DNA of 64,000 bases from Lentisphaeria bacterium (GTDB taxonomy: Bacteria > Verrucomicrobiota > Lentisphaeria > Victivallales > Victivallaceae): NCBI GenBank assembly GCA_022009855.1, contig CP091727.1, positions 2,046,001 to 2,110,000 of the forward strand, in the 5' to 3' direction. The position numbers and the translations under genes are program-made. Shown piece after piece: positions 38,883 to 48,284 of this stretch (the first letter of the stretch is position 1; each line of letters starts with the position of its first letter). Below the pieces are notes generated by a model. It saw only the letters and a list, made by a program, of their open reading frames with translations, was not told the DNA's origin and searched no databases.

Positions 38883-40624
38883 CCTGAATCCGTGAATTTT
38901 TGTTGATGTATTTTTCATTCGGATTCAAATGTTGATTTTTGCCGGATTTCCCGGTGTTTTTTGTTCTGATTTCCGATCCTGATTCCGCTGATTTTCCGAT
39001 TCATCGCCATGTATTGTCGATTTCACGAAAAAAACGCTTTAAATGATTCGAAAATCCCGATTTTTGGCCATAGTCATCTACAGATGTTCTAAATCACCTC
39101 CATTTCATATCCAATTTAGGTTGCTTTATTGTTCAACATCGTGCATACAAATCCTTAAAAATCCGGTAATGCGGATTACCGCGACCGAATGAGAGCCAAA
39201 TATATCCAGCGTGTTTCACCACCTTGCAGGCGATATAGATTAAGTCCTGCATCACGGAGCGCAACCGGCGGCGGGCCACCTTATATTCCCGATGAAGCAA
39301 CTGCGGCTTGTTCAGAAAACGTTGTCCCATGATCCGCAAACAATTGAACGCTAAGGCCGCAATATTTAAGATCAAGGCATTCGTCGCAAACTTGCCGCTC
39401 GGCAGTTTTTCAATGTTCATATCAGTCTTCAGCTCACTGTGGAACTGTTCACTGGTTCCGTGATCGTGATATCCCGCGATACATTCTTCTTCCGTGCAAT
39501 CAATATTTGTCCACCATGAATCAATTTCGATTTCCGGAAACAGGAAAACTTCCCCGGTTTTCGCATTGGTCAGGCGTTCGGTCGCGGCAACCACCATCGT
39601 CATGGTTCCCCGCATGGATTCTTCTTCCGACTCGAACAGTTCAGCCGACTTGTCGACAGGAACATTTCCCCATGAATAATGCCAGACATTTTTTCCATCA
39701 CGGGACGGCTGTTTTTCACCATACTGTTTCCCAAGTTCCAAATAACGCTCCCGAGGCTCCTTGCGAAGGTTGCGTTTCACGATGAATTTCACCCCGTATT
39801 CATCCAGAACTTTGATGAATTTCCGGTCGTCGTGACCGGAATCAACCCGGACAACGATTTGTCGGAGATTAATTTTCAACGCTTTCACCTGTTCCAAGCA
39901 GCGCCGGAGAAATTCCACCGCTCCATTCTCGCTGTGCTGACTGCCAATCCGCAATTCATTGGCGAGCATATAGCCCTCGCTCCCGAGATAGGCGAAGATT
40001 GGCGCGTATCCATCAATTTGATGATAGGTTCGGGCAATCCCTCTTTCTTGCAGCCGGGATTCAGCAATGCGGCAACGTCGATATCCAGCGGAATCAATTT
40101 GTGTTTTCCGATTTTTACCGTTCCAAACGATTCGACCTTGCGCAGAAGATCGCGCATAGCATAATCCAACAACGTCTGCCGGGAATTGAGCTTCGCGATT
40201 AAATCCAGACGTTGACGCAAGGTCTCTTCAGACGGAACACGTTCCAGTTCCAGCGCAAGCCGAAACGCCAACTCATCCCGGAACAACTCGATATCGGCAA
40301 AATCAGTGCGCGCAAGCGTGAACAGCCCGACCACCGATTTGATGATTCCGCTGTTGGATATCCAACCTTTTTTGATGCGATCCGTTGTCATTTTATCCAC
40401 ACGTGCCAATCCGCGATTGTCTTTCAGCAAGGCTCCAACCATGGCGATACCGCCAGTGGCTATAATATCTTCATTGCTTTGAGTTATTTTAAACCGAGTC
40501 GCCATTCATTTCACCCGTCGGGTTGAGTTTATCCATGTCTCGAAACACATACATAATATACTGCGACTCAACATCTTTTCTTCTATTTTATCGTCGATTT
40601 CACCAATTATTTCACGGATTCAGG
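38883..40624 (-). mobile_element. IS1380-type insertion sequence, complete
   Basis: 1742 bases bounded by inverted repeats: CCTGAATCCGTGAA at 38883 and its reverse complement TTCACGGATTCAGG ending at 40624 (14 of 14 bases). Flanked by a 6-base direct repeat TCCCAT. It contains one transposase gene on the minus strand plus about 240 AT-rich bases on the left of it. Confidence 0.92.
39133..40505 (-). CDS. IS1380-type transposase
   Basis: 457 residues after restoring one base near 40033 (GLARTYHQIDGYAPIFAYLG). DDE motif regions: LDIDVAALLNPG (first Asp), VVRVDSGHDDRKF (second) and YHDHGTSEQFHSELK (Glu), with C-terminal NIAALAFNCLRIMGQ, all typical. The transposase cuts and joins the element ends. 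Because the slip is a single base in a GC-rich stretch, the copy may be intact in the genome. Confidence 0.88.
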
Positions 40625-40630
40625 TCCCAT
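40625..40630 (+). repeat. Target site duplication, right copy (IS1380-type)
   Basis: TCCCAT, matching 38877-38882. Confidence 0.85.
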
Positions 40631-40772
40631 GAGAAAAGCGGAGAGAGTTTCTCCGGAAAATCCATGGGGTTCGACGGTTTCCTGCCTGCGAAAACGCGCC
40701 CCCGGATTCCGCGTCTGCCTGCCGCGCGGGGATTGAGATCAGAAGCGGGCACTGCGAATCGGAGGTTTGAAG

Positions 40773-41689
40773 ATGGTTTTCAGCAGAATTGTTGCCGGAG
40801 TTCTGGCGGCGTTTGCCGTCGGCGCGGCGGCGGAGGTGCCGGAGTATTTCCGGGCGGGGATTTCCGGTGTTTTTCCGGAGGCGAAGCAGTACCGGGAGGT
40901 GCGGGAGAAGGAATTTTCCATTCATGACGATGCGGGGAAAGTTCTCGGCAGGCTCTTTCTGGAGTCGATCGACGACACGGAACGCCGGTTCGGTTATGCC
41001 GGCACGGTTGAGGTGGCGCTGCTTTTCGACGGGGGAGAATCGGGTCGCCGGCGTGCTGATCGGAAAAAATGCGGAGACCCGCCGCTATCTGAACCGGATC
41101 CGCCGGGCGAAATTTCTGGAGCGGTGGAACGGACTCTCGATGGAGGAACTGCCCGGGAAGGAGGTCGATGCCGTCACCGGGGCGACACTCAGTTGTGATG
41201 CGATCTCCCACGGCGTGCGGCGGCTGGCAGAACGCTGCCTGAAGCGGATTTCCGAAGAGCGCGTGGCGGCGGAAAACCGGTCGGAACAGGTCCGTCTTAC
41301 CCGGCGAATTGCATCGCTCAAAAAAAGATCTGGAAGAGGGGAAGGCGCGCGATGTCCAGCCGCGCAAGGGCAACGAGGTGGAGTTGCGGCTGATTGCCGC
41401 GGTACAGGGCGCGGATGCGGCGAAGGCGTTTGCCGCGAAGCACGGTCTGCGGTTTTTCGCCCATATGGTGCCCCGTCCGCCCAAACGCACCGGGAACCGT
41501 CTGCTCTCCGGGCCGGACGCGGCGCTGGCGGCGTATCGGAAGGAGCCGTCCGAACAGAATCTCGTCGCGCTCCGGGCGGCGATTCTCTCCGATTATGAGT
41601 TTCATCTGGGGCTGCGCAACCGGGACAACGCCCGGGCGCTGAAAAACGCCGAAGCGCGTCTCCGGGAGCTTCAGGCCGTGGTGCAGTAG
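40773..41689 (+). CDS. Exported FMN-binding (flavinylated) protein
   Basis: 304 residues after removing one G at 41031-41035 and one A at 41320-41326. N-terminal signal peptide (FSRIVAGVLAAFAVGAAA). An FMN-binding domain follows, with the ApbE flavinylation site DAVTGATLS at about residues 132-140 (Thr in TGAT). The C-terminal half is helical and Lys/Arg/Glu-rich, ending in a coiled-coil-like segment. Probably a periplasmic electron carrier or NosR/RnfG-like single-domain flavoprotein. GGAGG lies seven bases before the start. Confidence 0.78.
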
Positions 41690-41717
41690 GGCGGAACGGA
41701 TTGTCGGAGCGTATGTC

Positions 41718-42125
41718 ATGATGAAAAAACTTTTGCTGTCGCTGCTGCTGCTGGCTGTTGCCGGAGTGCTTTTCGCCACCTTTCAGCCGGAGAAACAGGA
41801 GTTGGCCAGTCCGCTTGCCGTGTCGGAGGAGCGGGCGGCGGAGGCGCGCGGTGTCGTTCGTGAACTGCTTCGCTGCGCCCGGGCAAACCGCCAGAAGGAG
41901 TTTGCCGCACTCTGTGTCGATGCCCGGGCAAAGCATCTGGCGGAGAACTACTGGGATCTGCGCCGCCTGAAGATCGAAGAGCATTCCCCGTGGAGAGTTT
42001 ACACGCTGAACGGGCGGAACTGCCGGGTGACGCTCCCGGCTTCCGACGGTGAGGCGTATGACTGTGTTCTGCGATTTGTTCCGGAAGAGCATAAATTGAA
42101 ATTTCAGGCGCTGGAAGCGTATTGA
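41718..42125 (+). CDS. Hypothetical secreted or membrane-anchored protein
   Basis: Intact, 135 residues; not recognised. An N-terminal hydrophobic signal or anchor (KKLLLSLLLLAVAGVLFATF) is followed by a helical region and a small beta-rich end (RVYTLNGRNCRVTLPAS; AYDCVLRFVPEEHKLKF), a size and layout similar to SnoaL/DUF4878-like folds, but this is only a guess. Between the flavinylated protein and the prepilin-like gene, likely same operon. Confidence 0.6.
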   Translation: MMKKLLLSLLLLAVAGVLFATFQPEKQELASPLAVSEERAAEARGVVRELLRCARANRQKEFAALCVDARAKHLAENYWDLRRLKIEEHSPWRVYTLNGRNCRVTLPASDGEAYDCVLRFVPEEHKLKFQALEAY

Positions 42126-42143
42126 GTGTGAGGAGAGATTCTG

Positions 42144-42895
42144 ATGAAAGAATTACGGATGCAATTCACGTTAATAGAATTGTTGCTTGTAATTGCAATT
42201 ATTGCGATTCTGGCGGCCCTGCTGCTGCCCGCGCTCAATCAGGCCCGGGCGAGGGCGGACAGTACCAGCTGCATCAACAATCTCAAGCAGATGACTGCGG
42301 CGAACATGCAGTATGCCGGAGATTTCGGCGTATTCTGCCGGTTGATGCAGAAGGGGTGGATCCGGATGGAATCATCGCCGGGGAGATATTCCGTTACTTC
42401 AACGGCTGGAGCAAAGATCGCTCCAACACCACATTCGACATCACCCGGGCGGGATTTCTGCACGCCTATCTCGGCAAAGGGAGCCGCGCGCTCTTCTGCC
42501 CGACCTGGATGAAGATGACCAACGCGGTCGATCTTACCGCCACGGTCTATGCGAGCGGATTCGGATACGGCTGGGGAGCCAACTCCCTCAGCAAGGAGTG
42601 CGCCACGCTCGGCAGCGGGGAATTTCGTCCGGGCCGTGTCTCCCGGAATCTGGTCATGTTCGGCGACGGGGCCAAGGAGAAGGACGGACAGGTCACCTAT
42701 ACTCTGGCGTTGCAGGGAAAGTTTGTGGGTACCGATACGATTCACTTTCGCCATCCGGGGAAGGGGCGAACATCTCCTGGTCCGACGGGCATGTCTCTTC
42801 GGAGCGTTATCTCGGCTCGCTCAAGCCGGAGAAGGAGCCCCCTGCTCATCGGCTATTTCGCCGATCCGGACGATACTCTTTTCAAATATGAGTGA
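42144..42895 (+). CDS. Prepilin-type N-terminal cleavage/methylation domain protein
   Basis: 250 residues after three corrections (missing C at 42338-42339, missing G at 42757-42760, extra C at 42838-42842). The type IV pilin-like leader FTLIELLLVIAIIAILAALLLPAL is followed by a globular domain; near the C-terminus, HFRHPGEGANISWSDGHV resembles the H-X9-DG motif known from PVC-group pseudopilins, with one extra residue. Processing by a prepilin peptidase and export are expected. Lentisphaerae and relatives encode many such proteins of unknown role. Confidence 0.85.
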
Positions 42896-42934
42896 GGAGA
42901 CGGCAGAAAAAATCATTTTTTCACACTTCTCCAG

Positions 42935-42963
42935 TTGACTTCCTGCGCCGGTGGAGGTACACT
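42935..42963 (+). promoter_or_regulatory. Native promoter of larC, upstream of the IS4-type element
   Basis: TTGACT (42935-42940), 17-base spacer, TACACT (42958-42963). About 30 bases downstream is AAGGGAG and the original larC ATG at 42994, now separated from the rest of the gene by the inserted element. Confidence 0.65.
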
Positions 42964-42993
42964 CTCTGCAAAGAGACAAGGGAGTACGTGAAA

Positions 42994-43006
42994 ATGAAAA
43001 ATATTC
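42994..43006 (+). pseudogene. larC: Original first codons of larC, cut off by the IS4-type element
   Basis: ATG AAA AAT ATT C, preceded by AAGGGAG at 42978-42984, equals the sequence that continues at 44432 (TGAAAAATATTCTATATC). Joined without the element, these read MKNILYLEGASGISGDM, the usual LarC start. Reading on into the element as it stands gives a 17-codon dead end. Confidence 0.8.
42995..43006 (+). repeat. Target site duplication, left copy (IS4-type)
   Basis: TGAAAAATATTC, repeated at 44432-44443. Twelve bases fit the 10-13 base duplications known for IS4-type elements. Confidence 0.9.
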
Positions 43007-44431
43007 ACAGCCATCCCATAGGAAAAGAAAAAGTTGAAAGATGATGGTTCTGGATGCAACTTATATTTCAGCAAAAAAAACAAGGAGCATCCATGAAACC
43101 ATCAAAGCATAAAATGACCGTATTATCGCAAATTTTCAAGTTGATTCCGCGAAATTTGATTCCGAAACTTGCCAATGAGTTCGGAATAGACAGGCAGTCT
43201 CGGGTGTTCAGCCCGACGAGTCATGTTCTGGCTCTGGTCTTCGGACAGCTGACGCATGCCCTGGGGCTGAACGACATCTGCGATACGCTTCGAAATCATT
43301 GCGGTCTGGTAAGCAAAATTCGGGATTGCGTTCCCCCGAGCCGTAATGGTCTGTCCCACGCGAACCGGAACCGTGACGCAGGCATGGCGGAAAAACTGTT
43401 CTGGGAAGTTCTTGCTCATCTGAATGAGATCAGTCCGAACTTTCGGATTCAAGGCAGACGCTACTGTGCGTTACCGAGACGCTTCAAGCGGATGATCCAT
43501 GTGGTTGATTCGACAACGATTCAGCTGATCGCCAACTGTCTGGATTGGGCAAAACACCGCAGGCGGAAAGCGGCGGCGAAAATGCATTTGCGTCTGGATT
43601 TGCGTTCCTTTCTGCCGAATTTCATTCTTGTAAAAACAGCCGGGACTCACGATTCGGCGGAAGCACCGGCGCTTTGCGTGGGAATCAACGAAGGTGAAAT
43701 TGTCATCTTTGACAAGGCGTATGTCGACTTCAAACACCTCTGGCGGCTTTCCCAACGCGGCGTTTTCTGGATCACCCGCGCCAAGGACAATATGAAGTAT
43801 GATGTTGTGGGACAGCACGGCGCACCCAAGCTCAATATTCTTCGAGATGTTGTCATCAAACTGACCGGACAACGAACTTCCGTCTGGTATCCTGAAACTC
43901 TCCGTCTGATCGAAGCAATCGTAGAAGTCGACGGAAAGCCCAAACGGATGACCTTCATTACCGACAACTTCATTTGGGCGGCAAGCTCTATTTGCGATCT
44001 CTACAAGGCTCGCTGGGCCATTGAAGTTTTCTTCAAGGAGATCAAGCAGACTCTTCAACTCTCAGACTTCATTGGCTACAACGAGAACGCGGTGCGCTGG
44101 CAAATATGGACGGCTCTTCTCACATATATTTTACTCCGATTTATTGCATGGCAGAATGAATGGAAGCATACTTTTACAAGATTGTTCACTGCCTTGCGCG
44201 GAGTCATCTGGCGCTGCCTGGATATGGGAAGTGTCCTCAGATGTTGTGGGACAGCATCTGACTCTGTCCGTATGCGAGGCGCTCCGGAACAGGCATATTT
44301 ACCAGGATTCGCACAACTATAATCCAACTCAACGAAAAGGAAAAACCGGAAATGGGTAATTTAAAAAACAATCAACGCAAGCTCAAACAGGAGGACAAAA
44401 ATGACAATTTCAAAGATGTATGGGACGGCAG
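43007..44431 (+). mobile_element. IS4-type insertion sequence inside larC
   Basis: 1425 bases. Ends: CAGCCATCCCATA near 43008-43020 against CTGCCGTCCCATA read inward from 44431 (11 of 13 match). A 12-base duplication flanks it. It carries one intact transposase in the same direction as larC. Its right end contains AGGAGG (44389-44394) and ATG 44401 in frame with larC. Confidence 0.9.
43093..44322 (+). CDS. IS4-family transposase
   Basis: Intact, 409 residues from MKPSKHKMTV, preceded by AAGGAG. N-terminal DUF4372-like region (PKLANEFGIDRQSRVFSP; TSHVLALVFGQLTHALGLNDICD), DDE catalytic segments around HVVDSTTIQL, FDKAYVDFKHLW and YKARWAIEVFFKEIKQTLQL (the YREK-like signature). It has no frame slip, unlike most neighbours, perhaps because several copies support the consensus. 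Confidence 0.93.
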   Translation: MKPSKHKMTVLSQIFKLIPRNLIPKLANEFGIDRQSRVFSPTSHVLALVFGQLTHALGLNDICDTLRNHCGLVSKIRDCVPPSRNGLSHANRNRDAGMAEKLFWEVLAHLNEISPNFRIQGRRYCALPRRFKRMIHVVDSTTIQLIANCLDWAKHRRRKAAAKMHLRLDLRSFLPNFILVKTAGTHDSAEAPALCVGINEGEIVIFDKAYVDFKHLWRLSQRGVFWITRAKDNMKYDVVGQHGAPKLNILRDVVIKLTGQRTSVWYPETLRLIEAIVEVDGKPKRMTFITDNFIWAASSICDLYKARWAIEVFFKEIKQTLQLSDFIGYNENAVRWQIWTALLTYILLRFIAWQNEWKHTFTRLFTALRGVIWRCLDMGSVLRCCGTASDSVRMRGAPEQAYLPGFAQL

Positions 44432-45719
44432 TGAAAAATATTCTATATCTCGAAGGCGCATCCGGAATCAGCGGCGATATGACCGTCGCCGCACTGCTCG
44501 ACCTCGGCGGCAGCCGGAAAAAGCTGGATGCGGTCCTTGCCAGCCTCCGTCTGGAGGGATTCCATTACGGCGTGTCGCGGAAAAGTTCCTGCGGCATCGC
44601 CGGATGTGATTTCGACGTGGTCCTGCACGATCATCACGATCATGACCACGGTCACGACCACCATGAGCATGACCATGGGCATCCGCATGACCACGGTCAC
44701 GACCACCATGAGCATGAGCACGAGCATCACGAGCACGTCCACCCGCACGAACACCGGAATCTCGCCGATGTGTACGCGGTGATCGACCGGGGGAGATGAG
44801 CGACCGCGCCCGGGAGCTGGCGAAGAGAATCTTCCGAATTGTAGCGGAGGCGGAGTCGGAGGCGCACGACTGCCCGGTGGAGGAGGTGCACTTTCACGAA
44901 GTCGGCGCGGTCGATTCGATCGTGGACATCGTCGCGGCGGCGGTGCTGGCGGACGATCTCGGCGTGGAAGAGTGCGTGGTGACCGGGCTCACCGAAGGCT
45001 CCGGATTCGTCCGCTGTCAGCACGGCGAACTGCCGGTTCCGGTGCCGGCGGTGTTGAACATCGCCCGGAAGTACGGCATCGCACTGCGTCCTTCGGGCTG
45101 CCGGGGGGAGCTGGTGACGCCGACCGGCATCGCAATTGCCGCCGCGCTCCGGACCCGGACGACACTGCCGGAGCTCTACACGGTCGAGAAGGTCGGCATC
45201 GGGCTTGGCAAGCGCGACATCGGCCGGGCGAACCTGCTGCGGGCGATGCTGTTGCACGAGGAGGCCGCGCCGGAGACGATTCAGGTGATCGAGTGCAACA
45301 TAGACGACTCAACCGGCGAGATGCTGGGCAATGCGATGGAACAGCTGTTGAAGGCGGGAGCGCGGGATGTCCACTTCCTCCCCTGCTTCATGAAGAAGAA
45401 CCGGCCGGCCTGGCTGCTGCGGGTGATCGCCGATGCGGCGAAGGTGCCCTGCTTCGAGGAGATCCTCTTCCGCTGCACCACCACCATCGGGTTGCGGAAG
45501 TACCCGGTCGAACGGACCGTCATGGAGCGCGAGCCGGTCGAGGTGAAACTGCCGTTCGGCACGGTCCGGGCGAAGCGCTGTTCCTTCGGCGGAATCGTCC
45601 GCAGTTACCCCGAGTACGAGAGCGTGAAGCTGGCGGCGGAAGCGGCCGGACTCCCCTTTCTCGAAGTCTGGCGTGCGGCGGAAAAGGCGCTCGGCGGAAC
45701 CGCTCCGTCAGGCGCGTAG
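44401..45719 (+). CDS. larC: Nickel-pincer cofactor chelatase LarC (restarted within the IS4-type end)
   Basis: 439 residues from ATG 44401, or about 429 from GTG 44431 at the junction, after restoring one G in the run 44789-44793. LarC inserts nickel into the pyridinium-bisthiocarboxylate cofactor of lactate racemase-type enzymes. LEGASGISGDM opens the family domain; a His/Asp-rich stretch (about residues 78-118, in a repeated HDHGHDHHEH pattern) is a likely nickel store; then HFHEVGAVDSIVDIV, and NIDDSTGEMLGNA in the C-terminal CTP-hydrolysing part. In lactobacilli larC is expressed through a programmed frameshift, but at a different, later position, so I treat this slip as an error. Partner larB/larE not in the window. 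Confidence 0.9.
44432..44443 (+). repeat. Target site duplication, right copy (IS4-type)
   Basis: TGAAAAATATTC, matching 42995-43006. Confidence 0.9.
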
Positions 45720-47572
45720 GGCGAATTCCGCCACGTTTGCCGCGATATCGGGGGCGGTGAGCTTCGCTTCGCGCCGCAGTTCCGAAACTGCGCCGTGCGG
45801 AACCGGCTTCCCGGCAGGCCAGCCGAAGGTGAGCCTTCCGGCGCAGGGGGAGATCGGCGACCGCTTCGTCGAGCGCGGAACCCAGTCCGCCGGTCACGAC
45901 GTGATCCTCGATCGAAACCACCAGGCGGCCGGGGGCGAGCTTCCGTGCCAGCTCCCGGTCGAACGGGGCGAGAAAGCGGGCGTTGACGACGGTGCAGTCG
46001 ATTCCGTGTTCCGCCTTCAGCCGGGTTGCGACGTCGACGGCGGTGCGGCACTCCGGCCCCATCGCCCAGAGCACCGGCCCGGAAGCGGAACCTTCGCGCA
46101 GAATCTCCGCGCGGCCGGTTTCGAGCGGCGCGACGGAGCATTCCATCCCTTCCGGTGTGCCGCCGCGCGGATAGCGGATCGCCACCGGGGTGGCCAGCGA
46201 ACGGGCGTATTCCAGCATCGGGAGCAACTCCGCCTCGCAGCGGGGCGCGAGAATCACCAGCCCCGGCATGGCGCGCAGGAATCCGAGGTCGTAGATGCCG
46301 TGGTGGGTCGGCCCGTCCTCGACGGCTCCGGCCCGGTCGACGGCGAAGATCACCGGCAGCTGCGGCAGAACCACATCGTGGTAGATGCAGTCGAGCGCGC
46401 GCTGCAGGAAGGTCGCGTAGATGGCGCAGACCGGACGGAGGCCGGCGGCGGCCAGTCCGGCAGCGAAGGTGACCGCGTGCTCCTCGGCGATTCCGGCGTC
46501 GTAGAAACGGCGGGGAAAGGCGCGGCTGAAGGGCTCCAGCCCGGTGCCGGAGGTCATTCCGGCGGTGATTGCGGCCAGATCACCGTACCGCCCGGCGAGT
46601 TCGACCATGGCGTCGCCGAAGGCGCGGGAGAAGGTCATCTTCTTCCCGGCGCGGAGCTCTCCGGTGGCGCGGTCGAATCCGGCAACGCCGTGGTAGCGTT
46701 CGGGCGATCGCGTCGCGAATTCGCAGCCGTGGCCCTTTTCGGTGACGACGTGGACCAGAACGGGCCCTTCGAACTCCCGGACCTGGCGGAAGGTGCGCAG
46801 CAGATCGGGCAGAGAGTGGCCGTTGATCGGGCCGATGTAGCGGAACCCCAGCTCCTCGAAGACCACGCCGGGCAGGATCAGGCTCTTGATCACATCCTCC
46901 AGCCGCCGGATGAACCGGTGGATCGTCTCGTGCCGGGGCAGGGTCATGAGCATCCGTTTCGCGGCGGTTTTCAGCCGGTTGTAGCGGGGGCCGATGACCA
47001 GCCGGTTGAGGTAGTAGGCGAGTCCGCCGACATTTTCGGAGATCGACATCTTGTTGTCGTTGAGCACCACCACGAGGTTGCTGCCGTCGCGGCGGGCGTT
47101 GTTGAGTCCTTCGAGCGAGATGCCGCAGTTGAGCGACCCGTCGCCGACGACGGCGACCGCCCGGGCGCTGCTGCCTGCGAGCGCGTTGGCCGCCGAGATG
47201 CCGAGCGCGGTGGAGATGGCGGTGCCGGCGTGCCCCGAGGCGCCGATGTCGTACTCCGACTCCCACGAAGCGGGGAATCCGGCACAGCCGCCACAGCGGC
47301 GGAGGGTTTGGAAGAACTCCCGGCGCCCGGTCAGGATCTTGTGCGTATAGGCCTGATGCCCCACATCGAACAGCAGCCGGTCGCGGGGGGTGTCGAAACA
47401 GTAGTGAAGCGCGAGGATCAGTTCGACCGCTCCCCAGATTGGAGGCGAGGTGGCCGCCGTTCTCGCTGACCGTGGCGAGGATGAGTTCGCGAATCTCCGC
47501 GGCGACAGCGGGCAGCTCGTTCGGGGAAATGCGGCGAAGTTCTTCCGGCGAATGGATTTTTTCCAGATACAT
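45708..47572 (-). CDS. dxs: 1-deoxy-D-xylulose-5-phosphate synthase
   Basis: 620 residues after removing extra bases at 47432-47435 and 45834-45835. Start MYLEKIHSPEELRRI at 47572. Thiamine-diphosphate motif GDGSLNCGISLEGLNN(...)NDNKMSIS, SYGLGVQ-like transketolase segments and GIAEEHAVTFAAGLA. C-terminal end after correction: LTFGWPAGKPVPHGAVSELRREAKLTAPDIAANV. First enzyme of the MEP isoprenoid pathway, and source of substrate for PdxJ. It converges on larC with a 12-base overlap of the coding ends. Confidence 0.95.
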
Positions 47573-47678
47573 GGCTGCCTTTCCCCTGAAGCGGTTTCCA
47601 AATTCTGCAATGAATCCTATAATGTAACGCGGATGGATGTTTTTTGCAATTCCCGTGGAAGATAATCGGTCCGCAAAT

Positions 47679-47707
47679 TTGAATTTCCCGCGCTTTTCAT
47701 GTAAAGT
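47679..47707 (+). promoter_or_regulatory. Predicted promoter of the Mla-type operon
   Basis: TTGAAT (47679-47684), a 17-base spacer, TAAAGT (47702-47707), 28 bases before the lipoprotein start. Confidence 0.55.
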
Positions 47708-47734
47708 AAAGAGGAAACCATTGAGAGGAACGGG

Positions 47735-48271
47735 ATGAGAAATAAAACGATCAGCTTTCCAACGCTTCTTCTGTTGCCGTTGCTCCTGCTGGCAGCGGGC
47801 GGATGCGTGTTCGAACCCTATCGGGAAACCGTGGAATTCGATCTCGCCGTCAAACCGGTGGAGACGAAACAGCCGGTGGTTGTTCTTGAGCTGCGCAATG
47901 AATCTTCCTCCGGAGTCCGTCTTCGCCGACGGCTTGCGGAAGGTCGGGTCGTGGGCGACCCCTACAACCGCTGGGTCCTGCCGCCCGGGGAACTGGTCGC
48001 GCGCGCTCTCACGCTGGCGCTGGCCGGCGGAAACGGCGCCGAATCGGTGATCCTGACCGGTTCGCTCGAATGCTTTGAACAGGATGTCGAAGCCGGTACG
48101 TTCCGCCTCGCCGGGAGAATCGGTCTTGCCGGCGGAGCCGTCAGTCGGATGAAGCGGTTCGACATCTCCGTGCCGGTGAAGGACAACTCCGCGGAAGCGA
48201 CCGCCGCCGCCGCTTCGGAAGCGGTGCGGCGCCTCGCCGGAGAACTCGCCGCCGGAAACCACAGGCCGTGA
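47735..48271 (+). CDS. Lipoprotein, ABC-type lipid transport auxiliary component (PqiC-like)
   Basis: Intact, 178 residues. N-terminal lipoprotein signal ends with LLAAGGC, whose Cys (about residue 24) is the lipidation site. The rest forms a beta-rich domain with DISVPVKDNSAEATAAAASEAVRRLA at the end, typical of auxiliary lipoproteins (PqiC/DUF330 class) in MlaD-type transporters. Located directly before the permease and MlaD genes, which supports this. GAGAGG precedes the ATG. Confidence 0.72.
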   Translation: MRNKTISFPTLLLLPLLLLAAGGCVFEPYRETVEFDLAVKPVETKQPVVVLELRNESSSGVRLRRRLAEGRVVGDPYNRWVLPPGELVARALTLALAGGNGAESVILTGSLECFEQDVEAGTFRLAGRIGLAGGAVSRMKRFDISVPVKDNSAEATAAAASEAVRRLAGELAAGNHRP

Positions 48272-48284
48272 CGGTGCAGTGCCG

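Noticed and set aside
44780..44800. Programmed frameshift in larC
   Set aside because: Known larC frameshifting in lactobacilli occurs near the end of LarC1, well after the position here (about residue 130); the slip is a missing G in a G-run like many others in the window.
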